From: Theocolax elegans
Taxonomy: Eukaryota; Arthropoda; Insecta; Hymenoptera; Cerocephalidae
Direction: 5' to 3'
Length of the DNA stretch: 64,000 bases
Assembly (NCBI GenBank): GCA_026168455.1
Contig: JANSJX010000008.1
Coordinates: forward strand, 1,647,001-1,711,000
This document shows, one piece after another, positions 23,351 through 35,612 of the stretch (the first letter of the stretch is position 1; every line of letters begins with the position of its first letter). A model generated the notes under the pieces. It had not been told where the DNA came from and did no database searches. It saw only the letters and a program-made list of their open reading frames with translations. Both the position numbers and the translations under genes were made by a program.

Positions 23351-23977
23351 CTTTTTTTTTTTTTAATTATAGTTAATTAAATGCCATACGTTTGCAACAA
23401 ATTTTAATTATTTTTTTTATTGTATTTTGAATAATATTTATGGCAAAATCTTTGCAAAATCATGGATTCTGCTCATTAGCCACGATTTTACCAAAATATT
23501 GCAAGGAAAAATTTTGCCATGATTTTCACATGAATTTTTTTCTGCGCGGGTTAAAATATATTTATATGCGGAATAAGGTGTTTCCGACATGGGACCTCTA
23601 CATGCCCAAGTTGGAAATACCGCAATTGACTGGTGCATTCAATCTCTGAGTACCCAAAATGTAAACACAATTGTATTTCTTTAATATATTATGTTGGGTG
23701 TTCCATACACCCAACTCTAGCATAAAGTGTAACGAACAAGGGAATGAGGGAATTGAATAATTCTTAGTGTTTATTTATGACCAGCTTTGATATATTTTAT
23801 TCCTATTTTGATAATGTTTTAAGGTATGTATTATTTGAATCACTGTATTCCCATTTTAGTATTTATACATCACGATTTATGTAATATATAGTTCAAATTA
23901 ATATTGGGAATTATGTATTCCTTTCAGTTGGGAATTCTTAGTGACAAAATTTCTTTGTGTGTACCGACTGACGGCAG

Positions 23978-24741
23978 CGCTACTTCTGCTCACAAATTTT
24001 CGGGTGGAAGATTTGTGAAACTATCGTTACGGACTTCCCGTAATTTAATATTATTGCACATTTACTAACTTTGAGTCATCAAAATATCATGTATTTTAAT
24101 TTTTGATAATGTTCGGCACAACTGATATTAGTAAAAATAATCACAGATATTTCGAATTACATGTACTTTGTATGTACTATGCCGCTTAGTGCCATAATTA
24201 ATAGGATAAAATATATACACTTTTTTCCTGTAAAGATAAGCGGTTTGGTACACACAAAGTACATGTAATTAGAAGTGTCTGTGATTTTTTAGAGTAATTA
24301 TCGAAAATCAAAATATATGATATTTTGATGACTCAAAGTTAGTAAAAGTGCAATAATATTAAATCAAGGGAAGTCCGTAGCGATAGTTTTACAAATCCGC
24401 TACCCGAAAATTTGTGAGCAGAAGTACTCTATCAGTAGCACTATATTATACGAACTCCCCTTAATAGTTATAAATAAAATTTCATTGAAATCTTGATGTA
24501 ATTTTCAATCTTAAAGGTATCAATCTTTTTTTTAGGATGTATATATATTTTGAGTTTTAAAGGCATGAAGATTGGTCATATAAGCGCAAAGCAGCAAAAT
24601 ATGTATTTTTTGGTTATTAATAACTCTTGTCATATCTAAGTAAAGCATATAAAAATTTGTTTACATATATCAAAAAATAGTTGTCTAGCAGAGTATCAAT
24701 GATTTTTAATTTTTCATCTGCTGATTTGATATGGAATGCTC

Positions 24742-24745
<4 letters not shown>
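23978..24745. mobile_element. Foldback family A, copy 1
   Basis: The palindromic part covers 23978-24437. CTTCTGCTCACAAATTTTCG on the left faces CGAAAATTTGTGAGCAGAAG on the right, and TACTAACTTTGAGTCATCAA faces its complement near 24330. The centre is near 24205. The following 300 bp (24450-24745) also recur in copy 2 at 56200-56640, so the family unit extends past the palindrome. It is non-coding. Confidence 0.75.

Positions 24746-24794
<49 letters not shown>
24743..24794. repeat. (TA)n microsatellite
   Basis: About 26 TA units, directly at the end of foldback family A. Confidence 0.95.
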
Positions 24795-24798
<4 letters not shown>

Positions 24799-25379
24799 TT
24801 TACATTTGTCTAAAATCATATTGATTAATTGTTAAGAAATATACTTTAGGAAATAATTATTCAGTGCTTAATAACTAATGCATATATATTCCCTTATATC
24901 AAAAGAATTTCCATTTACGGCAAAGGTTAATTATGTATAGTTTTTCAGGAAATATGTGTATTTGCGACAAATACATTTAGTAATTCTCAGTGTGTATATA
25001 TATATATATACACTGATAAAAAGAGAAACTTGTATTTAAGTCACCATTTGATTGAAGGACAAATTTTCGAGATATTTGTACCAAATGTACATGGCTTAAT
25101 AGTTGATGAATATGAATTTAAAAAATTGACGTCGTCACTCGTGAAACGTCATTGCGTGTATGCGCGATTGCCTTAGCAACATAAAAATAAGCAATGGTTA
25201 CCTTATACATATTTTGTGTACAGAAATAATTTATAATTCATTTTTAGGCACGACCGCTACACTAAGGGGAGAGCCTTATATTTTCATCGTCGCAATATGT
25301 GTGATGCATCACAATATACTAGATAATGGGTTGTAAGAGAAATTTATGCGTATTAGAACTGATTTGAGACCCTCCCTAA

Positions 25380-25681
25380 AATGTATGTATGGATGTATGT
25401 ATGTATGTATGTAATCATCTATCTAAGATAACTCAGTTAATTTTTGACCGATTTAGCTAACATTTACAGGGTAACTTCGTCATAATGTAATTAGATAATC
25501 GTCCTATTTTCAGATATACAGCACTAAAACACTTTAAGTTAAGGCATTACTATTAGTTGCTCAGAAACGGCTATGTAGTTGTAGCATTATCGCCGCGATG
25601 CAAGGCGCTTCGCGATGCGTTCGATCTAGAGCTCCGAAGCGGCGAGTCACGGCGGCCTTAAGGCCGCACGTGGCGAGCTAG
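25380..25681 (+). mobile_element. Probable Helitron fragment with 3' terminus
   Basis: The 3' end has the layout of a Helitron: a perfect 16-bp palindrome, GCGGCCTTAAGGCCGC (25652-25667), then 10 nt, then CTAG (25678-25681), followed by T. CTRR preceded by a short hairpin is the family rule. Upstream lie an (ATGT)n run at 25380-25411 and a GACCGATTTAGCTAACATTT-type segment, both common in non-autonomous insect Helitrons. The GC-rich 25590-25680 segment contrasts with its AT-rich surroundings. The 5' TC end was not found, so the start is approximate. Confidence 0.6.
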
Positions 25682-25704
25682 TTACAAATAAATTTATGCA
25701 GTTT

Positions 25705-25890
25705 AAGGTCAGACTCAGAAAATGATCATTTTTAATATTTTGTTTATAAAAGAAATAAATTTTTTTAAAAATCCTAAACGTCGTGCCCTTCTTTATATTT
25801 GAAACTATCTGGATGAATTTTATTAGATTTTTAATTCAATATTTCGAACATAATTCTTATCTTGAAATGTGTAGACTTGGGTCCGACTAC
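25705..25890. repeat. Dispersed repeat family C
   Basis: AAGGTCAGACTCAGAAAATG, then ATCATTTTTAATATTTT and a CGTCGTGCCCTT block, match 19769-19880. The fragment starts about 25 bp after the Helitron-like end and finishes near a GGGTCCGACTA block that resembles GGGTCCGACATCCC at 20341. Confidence 0.5.
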
Positions 25891-26157
25891 AATCATACTA
25901 TCATACTACAAAAATATAAATGAAAGACCTTGACAGCATATTAATTGTTCAGTCACCTCAAATGAATCCGGTATTAACTATTAATAACAAGTATTTAACT
26001 ATTAGGAATATTCAATTAGCCCAAAATCCAATCCACATTCATGGCAATCATTTGTTACAATTCATATTTTTTCTCAATGTATGTATCGTTTCTTTAGCTT
26101 TGTACGGTCAGGTATAATAATCTAATATTTTTCAATGTGGTTGAATATTCGAATATA

Positions 26158-26856
26158 CACTGCCAGTCACTTACTTTTACCCCCCCTGGAGCAAAATAGG
26201 ATAAAGTTTAAAGTTTTGTATCTTTGAAAGAGATCATCGTACAAAAACCAGTCGGAGACCATTTGAAAGCTTATTTTAATACCTGTATTTTTTTTAAGTA
26301 CAATCATCTTTGAAAAAAATCAACCTGCAGAGGTAAAATATACAGTTAATAAAAAATTTTTTTGTTTGCTCTTACTTAAAACATTTTCGTATTCTACGAT
26401 ATAAAAGTGACATTTTTTCTCTTTATCATTTTTTTGTATCTATAAAAGTTTTTAATATATTTACATTTTAAAAAAAAGGCTATTTTCGAGCAAAAACTAC
26501 CGTAACTTTGTTTAAAATAAAGTTACAAAAATGAAAAAAAAACCAGTCGAAAGCTGTTGAAAAAAGCTAAAAATCTATCTGGATAACTTTTTGGTGTCGT
26601 CAATCTTTTGAAAACTGCATTGAATTCAAAAAGGTGTCCAAAAATTTCTTTTTGAAACTAGTTTATTGCCATTTAATAGTTTCAAAAAATAGTATTTTTT
26701 ATAAGTGACTTAGGCCAATCGAAAGGTATTAAAATAAGCTTTCAAATGGTCTCCGACTGGTTTTTGTACGATGATCTCTTTCAAAGATACAAAACTTTAA
26801 ACTTTATCCTATTTTGCTCCAGGGGGGGGGGGGGTAAAAGTGAGTGACTGGCAGTG
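26158..26856. mobile_element. Mariner/Tc1-type MITE, 699 bp
   Basis: TA at 26156-26157 and 26857-26858 flanks tips CACTGCCAGTCACT and AGTGACTGGCAGTG. The arms are nearly identical for about 120 bp, through GGAGCAAAATAGGATAAAG and CCAGTCGGAGACCATTTGAA blocks. The main visible difference is a homopolymer: seven C in the left arm against thirteen G in the right. There is no open frame. TA duplication and a CACTG-type tip fit the Tc1/mariner superfamily. High arm identity suggests a fairly recent insertion. Confidence 0.9.
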
Positions 26857-26858
26857 TA

Positions 26859-28157
26859 TATATGTACATATACACATATATATATATATATATATATTAA
26901 TATATAAAAGTTAATTATGTTATCCCCGATATGATCGATCGATCGGTTTTCACAAAAGGTATATGATTCCCGAGGTTCGATATAACAAATTTTGATTTAA
27001 ATGGCAATAATGTTTAAATAAATTCGATGCTTTATATATGCAATTATATAAATCAATTTGAATATATAATTATATGTTATATGCTTTATTTCGATATGTA
27101 TATACATATATATAAATTCAAAATAAATAGCGTTCGGTAATAATTACTACGTTATATTTACGTTAATTTTGCCATTATGAATTTGGAAATCAAATTTAAA
27201 TATTGATAATATATGAATGGTTTTTCGAAAGGATACATACATCTCATCTATCTATGTATATTAAATACTTTCCGTACGAAAATCATTGACATTAAAACAA
27301 TATAAATATTGCGTTTCAATATATAGGTATATTACATTGCAGTTGTTAAAAATACACATATATTTATATCAAACAAGTTACGTAATTATGTACTCGGTTT
27401 CTTTTTGTTTCTCTTTGTGTGTACGATACACACGATCAAAACCCGTATACGCACACAGGCGCGCGAGCGTAAACTTTTTTAATTTTAAACTTGTCAATTG
27501 TCAAAAAATTACATGGGAAATAATTCGACGATAATTACGAAACGTTCAGTACGTAAATTGTAATTAAAAATTTTAAATTCAACTTTATTGTCCCGTGCAC
27601 CCCGAACGTACCGTAAATTTTGAAAACTTGGTCGTCTACATGTATTCTCGTTCGTACGTATATGTATAATTTTCCTCAGGTTCTATTGATTTCACAGTCC
27701 ATTATATTTTACAAATGCAGTTTTATCGAGAAAAATAGTAGAAAGCTTCGGGAATTCGCTTTATCATACGAGTAAAATAAATGGTGGATTATCGACATAA
27801 ATCTGGGTTGCATGCAGAACACTGAACAGCATTACATTGCGCCTTTTCCCTTTATTTTCCTCTTTAAATTCTGTATTAATATATATATCGATGCAATTGA
27901 CACAGATTCGCATAGATATTTTTCCAATTAAAAAAGGTAATGAAAGTGCCGGACCGGCCGCCGCGTGTATAGTCGTTGTCAAAAAGATACTCAAAACAGA
28001 TGTGATATTGCATGTTCTTTAATAAGATTATCATGATTTTTTACTTCTCTCTCTCTCTCTCTCTCTCTCTCTTTCAATCTAGCTTTTGTTTTTTTAAATT
28101 CTACATATATTGGTTAAATTTTAGATATACAGTGGTAGTAGATACAACAAGTAAACG
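26859..28157. other. AT-rich non-coding DNA
   Basis: No gene is recognised. The stretch includes (TA)n near 26876-26898 and a (CT)n tract at 28046-28074. The open frame at 27286-27534 has no protein features. Confidence 0.5.
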
Positions 28158-28159
28158 TA

Positions 28160-28917
28160 CACGGAGAAAAATTTTTCAGTAAATATTACTATGTTATATA
28201 ACAACGCTGATACAAAGAAATATCAAAATTATATAGGCTTATATATATATATATATATTATACTATAAATTGCGGTTAGAGTGTTTGTTTCAATTTGAAA
28301 TTTTTGCCATTAAAAATAGTTTAAATTTGTAAAGGGTATAGTTTTGACGAGTCACCGCTACGTGGCGACGCCTCGATCGATCAAACTAGTAGTCGCACAA
28401 ATGTTAGACTGATGTGTGTGCAAGTCTGGTTTGTAGTCTTCTTTATAAATAATATTTCAAAGGTACAGTACATATACTTACATTTGCAAATTGGACGATA
28501 ATAATGATATTTAACAAAAATATCGTGCTGTGACAAAATACATGAATAAATAAAATAAAGTTACGATTTGTGATAACTATTGATAAAGGTTGGTGGTAAA
28601 CAGTTTCTGCACAAGATTATCAAGATTCAAATTCAGGAGGTCAAAACACGGCTAGAAAATTTTGGTGGATTTTCTAGGGGAGCTCGTTGGCCCACGGCCA
28701 TCACAAGCTTACACCCGGACTACGAGACCTATTAAATTAATATTTCCTTTCGATATAATGTTCATTTATTAATATAGTTATAAACGTCATGTACTATAAA
28801 AAAAACACTAAATTTAAAATATATCACTATAGTAAAATTATTAATATTTACTATAAATCAAATATATATCCCTCAAAATCCAGTTTTGTAAAATTTAGTC
28901 TAAAATTTTTCTCCGTG
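28160..28917. mobile_element. TA-flanked inverted-repeat element, tip CACGGAGAAAAATTTT
   Basis: TA at 28158-28159 and 28918-28919 flanks a 758-bp element whose two tips are identical for 16 bp (CACGGAGAAAAATTTT). TAAATATTAC-type sequence lies just inside the left end. The interior has a GC-richer patch (28345-28390) and no open frame of note. Its tip is related to those at 30959, 32025 and 9474. Probably a non-autonomous Tc1/mariner-type element. Confidence 0.8.
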
Positions 28918-28919
28918 TA

Positions 28920-29725
28920 CGTGCAAATAAATAAGTCATACTTTTTATTTCGTTATTTATATACAATATGCATATCTCATTATTTCACTAATAGTTACAA
29001 ATAAAACACCGAGATTACAGTAATTTTCCATTTATAACAAATTATACACATATTCATCTTTTCCCCAAGGATAATTAGTTACTTTCCTGGATAATCCTAT
29101 CTGTTTACACGCCTTATCTACTACACAATGTGTCAAATAATTTAAAACGTCACGTTTACTTCGTATAATAGTATTTTCCTTGTGCAAAAGTACACAAAAT
29201 CAGCATTTTCCTATCGATGAAAAAAAAAATCATAAATATAATAACGTGCACATGAGCGTATAATACTCATAGTTAAAGGAAGCAGGAAATAAAAAAAGAT
29301 GACGTTAATATAATTATATTCGCGCATCTTAATATTTTTCCATAATGTAAATTGCGGTTGGTCGCATATATACATATATATATGTATATATATATATCTA
29401 TGTATAAATACGCATACCTATTCGAAAAAAGAAAAAAACGTTTTCGAGAAAAAGCTATGTATATATATGTAAACTATATAAACAACGAGAGGTGAAAAGA
29501 GGGCGAGCTTATGTAACTATCGAACCGTAAATCGGTGCTCGAGTTAATAAGACGATCTTGTGAAAAATTCAGTGGAAAAAAACACTTGTTCTTTTACCAG
29601 TTTTAAACGGTAAATGTCAAAAGCTTTGAAAACGAACGTGCGTGAATAAACCAAAATCAATGATAATTTTAGGTATATATTACGATAATTTCTTTTTATA
29701 ACCTTCTTATCACGGAAAACACGTT

Positions 29726-29774
<49 letters not shown>

Positions 29775-29881
29775 CATTACAGTACACGCTTAAATAAAAT
29801 ATAAATATATATACAATCTTTACACAAATTCTGCAAATATAACAATGTTTGTACTTGTACAAAATAATTTAAATTACAAAA

Positions 29882-29922
<41 letters not shown>

Positions 29923-30008
29923 ATGTGTGTGTATGTATGTTATAATAAATTCAAAGAGTATAATCCTTTTGTTATTAAAAGAAGATTTAAAAAAAAGAAT
30001 TGTATTAA

Positions 30009-30044
<36 letters not shown>

Positions 30045-30958
30045 GGAAAAAGAATAATTTAATTAATTGACAGGTAAGTTTTTACGATGCAATTGCTTTG
30101 ATATATTGACAAGTGAATATATATATGTATATATGTTCATTATGCGATGGAATATTAATATGAAGTTTAACGAATACAAATTGACTACACGCGTACTTTA
30201 ATCAATCAATATCATAATGCTAGTGTGTAGTCATCAAAAGACACTCGTTTCTGATACGAAACTAATTAGTCTACACATTTATTACCTGATTTATGATGTA
30301 TATAATATCTATATTATCATGTTATTTTTTTTAATTATTAATTCTAATTAATGAATTAAATATATATATATATATATATATATAGCTTTGATGCTGGTAA
30401 ATGCATACATATACATGTATACATGTATATACATACTTGAGTGGTCGGAATGAAAATTAATAAGATGAATGTAAATTGCGGTAATTGGCTGAAATTATAA
30501 TTTTAATGTTATTATATGATCTACAGAAATTATTGAATATAGATAAAAAGGCTTTTTCACCCTGAACATCTAAAATGTTTACTTTATTATAACCTCTATA
30601 TGAATGGAGTATAATTGTATTATGTTTCTTTGGTGATTGTAGACTTGCTTTATTCCCCACCGTAGTAAATAATAAATAATAGTAAAATTAAATAATATTT
30701 CTTCGGTATGAACGCTTAGTTCTTAATTATTAAGTTTTTAGGTCGATAGAATAAATTATTGAAATATAATAGTTGACTGTAATTTAATATCTTAATTGCT
30801 TGCATATTCAAGTCGTTAGATATTAACATTTAAGAAACTATCATTTGTTTCGAACATTTGTTTCTCTCAGTATGGACCTATTTCATTTATCATGGATTTT
30901 TGTTTTGAACACTTATTTTAGCCTTTTCCTATATACAAATACAAAATTATATTTTCTA
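28920..30958. other. AT-rich non-coding DNA with microsatellites
   Basis: This holds an (ATT)n tract at 29726-29775 and (TA)n tracts at 29886-29915, 30014-30041 and 30358-30383. Open frames here translate the repeats (IIIIII, YIYIYI) and are not genes. Confidence 0.6.
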
Positions 30959-31105
30959 CACTGCGAAAAAATTTCGATTAAATATTACAATAGTTTTCAA
31001 TAAATATATCATAAAGTGTCAAAATAAAATTTACTATATGATTCTTGTAATATTTACTATAAATTTAGTAAATTTTTAATATAAAATGTAGTAATTTTCC
31101 TCTGT
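30959..31105. mobile_element. Small degenerate TA-type element
   Basis: The left tip after TA reads CACTGCGAAAAAATTTCG followed by TTAAATATTAC, parallel to CACGGAGAAAAATTTTTC plus GTAAATATTAC at 28160. The right end is degenerate (TTTTCCTCTG near 31095). About 147 bp; the right boundary is uncertain. Confidence 0.45.
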
Positions 31106-31302
31106 TTGTCACTGTCTGTGATCTCTTCATTAGAAACGATTATAACGTTTAACGAAATTGCTCTTTATGTATGTTAAATTAAATATAACCAAAAATCTTC
31201 CAATATTGAGCAAAAAAGATTTAAAAATTGAGAAATAAATATATTGTCGCATAAATTGGCCTTTCATCAAGGGAAAATGTTGTAAGCACTTCGGGGGTAT
31301 AG

Positions 31303-31358
31303 AGGCGTTTATTCCCTAGGATGAATCGCAGCAACTTTCATCCCGGGAATAAATGCCT
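31303..31358. other. Compact 56-nt hairpin (pre-miRNA-like or MITE relic)
   Basis: AGGCGTTTATTCCC pairs with GGGAATAAATGCCT, and GGATGAA pairs with TTCATCC. Of 23 base pairs 21 form, and the loop is 10 nt. The size fits a microRNA precursor, but no conserved microRNA is recognised. It could equally be a small inverted-repeat relic. Confidence 0.45.
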
Positions 31359-31361
31359 ATT

Positions 31362-31600
31362 GTTTATCCCTAAATGGCATGAATAACTATTTTAACAGCA
31401 TTTATTTTTTAATTTTCTTTTCTCTGACATTTCGATGTGTCGAAGATTTTCTGTTTCTATATTGAACGTAATTGAATGTTTTGCGAATAGACGCGCATAT
31501 ATAACAATGCAAAATTTACCAGTTTCGGAAACATTGATGAAATTCTCATAATTAATAAAAGTTTATAGATGTATACATAATGTAATATAATGGATATAGG

Positions 31601-31639
<39 letters not shown>

Positions 31640-32024
31640 GACGTATCTTATGGTTAGAATATTACATTAACGATAAATTCCTCGTAAAGTAAGTCCAAGT
31701 TGAGTGTATCGGAGCGAACAAACAAACAAGTCGGTGAGAAACAAGTAACAATTTTAAAAAGTGTATATATATGTATATGTATATATATGTATGTATATAG
31801 AGACCAATGCGGAAAGTGTAACTAGAGCAACAAAAGCTGAGGGAAAGTTGTATAATAAACCCGAAGCCATAAGCCCGATGGTTGGATACCCCAGAAATAC
31901 CGTTGGTCGCAACCAATTATTTTCATCCCTCGAGCAGTTGGCCCACTCCCCCCCCCCCCCCCCCTAGAATGTAGCAATAATCAAAACTAGCTACGAAGCA
32001 ATATCGACCGTACGTATATATATA
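31362..32024. other. AT-rich DNA with a GC-richer patch
   Basis: A (TA)n tract lies at about 31610-31637 and a C homopolymer at 31950-31965. The patch 31800-31950 gives an open frame on the plus strand with normal amino-acid composition after a (TA)n-translated start. No domain is recognisable and it ends in the C run, so it is not called as a gene. Confidence 0.4.
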
Positions 32025-33142
32025 CACAGAAAGAAATTTAGTTACGAGGCAATACCAAAAAACCGTATTACTAGATCACCAAAACATTTGAACTCGTAGA
32101 TTACAGAAACTGGGATGTTTCTTTACCGAAATCGTAATAGCCGAGTTCAAATCATATACGAAATAAAACGTGTCGAAAATAGGTATAACGCGTATCCAGT
32201 TGCGGTACGCGCAAGTACGGAGAAACGTTGAACTCCCGGAGTCCCCCCACCATACTGATTCGTTTCGAGTATTTCGACGCTGGAACCGCAGGAGTTCCAA
32301 CTCGGCAATCAACAATGTCGCGGTATATTTGAACTCATCAGCTCGTTTTTTTGAATTGTGGCGACCCCAAATACGCTATCCCAGGTAGCACTGTCTGTCT
32401 CGGAGACGTTTTTAAAACGTCTATTAGAAACGTATTCAAGACGTTTTGTGCTGATTGGGTATAAAATACATTGAACATATGTAAAATATAATTTAGAATG
32501 CGGTTTAACAAACCAATATACATATATTGTGATTTGTTTCTTGTAACTTTTCTTAATTATTCAATAACAATTCTTTTACTTTACATATATCTTTTTAGAA
32601 CACAGTTACTATTTATTTTACTTCTTATCATAAGAAATAAAATATATGGTAACTGTGCCGAATTATATTTACATTTATTGTTTATTTCTGATCAAGTCAT
32701 TGTGTATAGACATATATTAGATAATTTTGGAATATATATACACTCGAGGATGTTAAATGAAAAAGGTAAAGCAATATATTTGTGATAATTTCTGTTAGGA
32801 ATAAATTTCAAATTTGAAATTAAATTTCTTGAGTTAACACTCCAGTTAGAAGTTCACGCTTATGCAAGAAGTTGGAAAAAAAATCTTAAAAGTAATTTAG
32901 AATTTTCAAATAAAACTTCAAATAAAATAAAATATTCATTGCATTTCTATATGTTTAAAACATAAATAAATATGTATTAATCTTTCCAATACAAAAACTT
33001 AAAAAATCCTTTTACATTCTTAACCTATAAATGAGAGAAATTTATGAATACATATACGTATATTTACGTCATTATACACATTACATGAATTAACAAAAAA
33101 ATATTTTACATATAAAAAAATATTTTATATATATATATATAC

Positions 33143-33191
<49 letters not shown>

Positions 33192-33584
33192 TTAATTCAC
33201 TCAAATGTTGAAATTGTATTATATTATTATGAACACAGCACATCCTTTGGTGTCTCTATATTGCGATCGCACGCATCCACCGGTTCAAAACATAGCTCGA
33301 TTGTGTTATTTCGAACTTGGTACCGTATAGGTCCCAGCACCGAATTGAAACGGCGCTAGTGTCGTAACGGGGTAGTTCAACGTTTTGCGGAACAGTATTA
33401 GTACGACACTCGTATTCTGAAATGATTATATTGGGAGTGCCGCGATCCAGAACGTATTTGAACTGACAGAATTCAATTTTGGTTGTGTTTATTGACTATT
33501 TTAGTACTGACTGAACCCTTATGTATTGAAATAAGTAAGTTCAACACATTTCGGTGTTCCCTCGTTAGAAAATTTCTTTCTGTG
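32025..33584. mobile_element. TA-flanked inverted-repeat element, 1.56 kb
   Basis: TA at 32023-32024 and 33585-33586 flanks tips that share CACAGAAAGAAATTT and then, with a short gap, ACGAGG-AA-ACC blocks (about 37 bp in all). The interior has GC-richer segments at 32050-32400 and 33235-33480, rich in GAACTC/GAGTTC words, and a long (TA)n tract at 33125-33188. No transposase is recognisable in the open frames at 32076-32785. Probably a non-autonomous Tc1/mariner-type element. Confidence 0.7.
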
Positions 33585-33586
33585 TA

Positions 33587-34789
33587 CATACACACAAGAA
33601 CCCGTAATTCCGTAGCGTTGGAAAATCATTCGTGGGAAAGGACCGCAAACGGAGAAAACACGGTGGTATAAATCGTTACTCTGAAAAGCAGAGGAATATC
33701 TATACCTACGCAGTAAGACAAGAGAGACAGAGAGAATGTAACCTTGTTCCCACTTGGACATTAGAATTCATGCGGAGACATTTGCGGTCCGTTTCCTAAT
33801 GACCGTCTGCAAAAAGCGCACCACTGGCACGCCGTACATATACCCTACTACGACACACAGAGGGCATAAGAAATATAGGAGCTGCTGAGGAAACTTCCCG
33901 ACTCTGAGTAGGAGATATCAAGAGGGGTGGAGACGAGTGGTGAAAGTGTTTAACAGAAAGACAGAGAGAGAGAGAACTCTTGAATACAAATACCTTTCGT
34001 TATTTAACTTCTTCTGTGTATATATACACTCGATTGTTGTGTTTTCTTTTTTTCAAAGTGTTGCTCGCTCGTTTCTTCCTCCTTCTCCATCTTTTTTTCT
34101 TTTCGGGTGGGCTCAGATTGTGTTTTTTTTTGTCGACCGGATTTACGGAGAGAATCATTGTTTTTTTTTAACGCTGTGGTACGTTCTTCTTTTTTTTTCT
34201 TTCTATATACACCGTGCGTTTGTTCATTAATTTTAATGAACATGTTTTTATATACACCGTCGTTTTTCTTCCTTTTTCTTTATTTATTTATTTCTTTATT
34301 TACTCGAGCTTATATTTACGGGCGAAGAATATTCATTTTCGCGAAAACTAAAAATCGGTGTTTTTTGCGATACGTTTTTTTGGTCTATTTTAAAGACTTG
34401 ATTTTTATTAATTGTATATATATATATATATACGTACATATATCACGTTTTTTGTCGTTATACACGCGTATATACGGATGAACTTTGATCCTCGATAGAA
34501 TTTTGCAGAACCATTAAATTATTTTAGAACGGATCTCTAAATCGTCGCACGCGAATACTGGTCATCGATAAAATTATATATCTGTATATCTATATATATG
34601 TAGGAGAATATCGTACGATTTAAACAATATTTGAATACAATCGTTGCCAAACTGTATAAATAATATTTAGAATTAGAGTTGACCGACATAGATAAAAACA
34701 AATATATACTAATACATACCTGCGATATATATATATATATATCGAAGGTTTATTAATGGTTTTATACTTTTCACGTGTATGTACTTATA
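33587..34789. other. Non-coding DNA, partly T-rich
   Basis: No gene is recognised. The region 33940-34480 is T-rich, and the overlapping frames on both strands give phenylalanine- or lysine-rich translations. A moderately GC-rich part at 33770-33950 has no assigned function. Confidence 0.45.
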
Positions 34790-35612
34790 TATATGCACCA
34801 TTTCAGGTTAACTGGTTGGATCCAACATTTTAAAATGCATCAAATTTTAGGTAAAGTCTGTAAACGTTATACAAAAAAAAATTTTTAGCTGCTGATATTC
34901 TCTAGAATTTATTCTTTCAGGTTAAAGTTCTAAATCTCAAGATCAATAACCCATAAACGACAAGGCAACATTGACGTTTAAAATAAAGCAACCACGCTGC
35001 AATCGAATTTTTTATCCAAAAGTCTAAAAAAAAACCAATACCTTTCTAAAGGTATGTAGCTCGTAATTGGCCTGTATACCTGTCAAAAGTATGGTATTTT
35101 ATATAATTACAAAAAATTATCGAAATTTTTAATGGCATTTTTGAAAATTTTAAAATACCATATCTTTTGAAAGGCTTATAAGCCAATTACAAGCTACAGA
35201 CTATTAGAAAGGTATTGGTTCAAGCTCTTTTAGACTTTTGGATAAAAAATTCGCAGCGTGGTCGCCTTATTTTAAACATCAATGTTGATTTGTAGTTTAT
35301 GAGTAATTGATGTTGAGATTAAGAATCCTAAACCGAAAGGATAAATTCTAGAGAAAATGAGTAACCAATGTTACATATAATGCTATATAGTAAAAGTTGA
35401 TAGATTTTAAGATAAATAACTGTCAGCTATTGATGAAGAATACGTGAAAAAACTCACTTATTGAAGTTAGAATAACTTTTAAACAAATTAATTTAATATA
35501 GCTAAAAATTTTGTTTCTGTTTTCTGTATAACATTTCCAGTTTGTTCCCTAAAATTTGATGCATTTTGAAATTTTGTTCCAAGCAGTTGACGTGATATGG
35601 CCCATATATAAT
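34790..35612. mobile_element. Foldback family B, copy 1
   Basis: Outer blocks CATCAAATTTTAGG (left, about 34838) and CCTAAAATTTGATGCATTTT (right, about 35548) pair, as do AACTGGTTGG and CCAAGCAGTT. Inner arms pair through AATTTATTCTTTCAGGTT/AACCGAAAGGATAAATT-type and CCAATACCTTTCTA/TAGAAAGGTATTGG blocks, with the centre near 35125. The right arm carries about 140 bp with no clear partner in this copy; in copy 2 that segment is paired. It is non-coding. Confidence 0.75.

Larger units (their letters stand above)
21711..23550. mobile_element. Foldback element with tRNA-like arms, split by a nested insertion
   Basis: Both tips read CCCGCGCAGAAAAAAATTCA (right end inverted), and the arms match over about 300 bp, including AAAATCATGGCAAAATTTTT-type blocks. 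Each arm carries the same tRNA-like unit followed by a T run. The centre holds a further hairpin, TTGATATAAAC/GTTTATATCAA-type, at 21994-22076 plus 23272-23280. A separate 1195-bp element (22077-23271) sits in this hairpin. Without it and one TA, the palindrome is continuous: GATATA then AACAATA on the right matches TATTGTTTATATC on the left. The outer target-site duplication is unclear. Confidence 0.85.

Noticed and set aside
24856..25020. Back-to-back CACTGA tips around 24998 and 25010 as two TA-type elements
   Set aside because: Only single, short tips were found, separated by a TA microsatellite. Partners could not be located with confidence.
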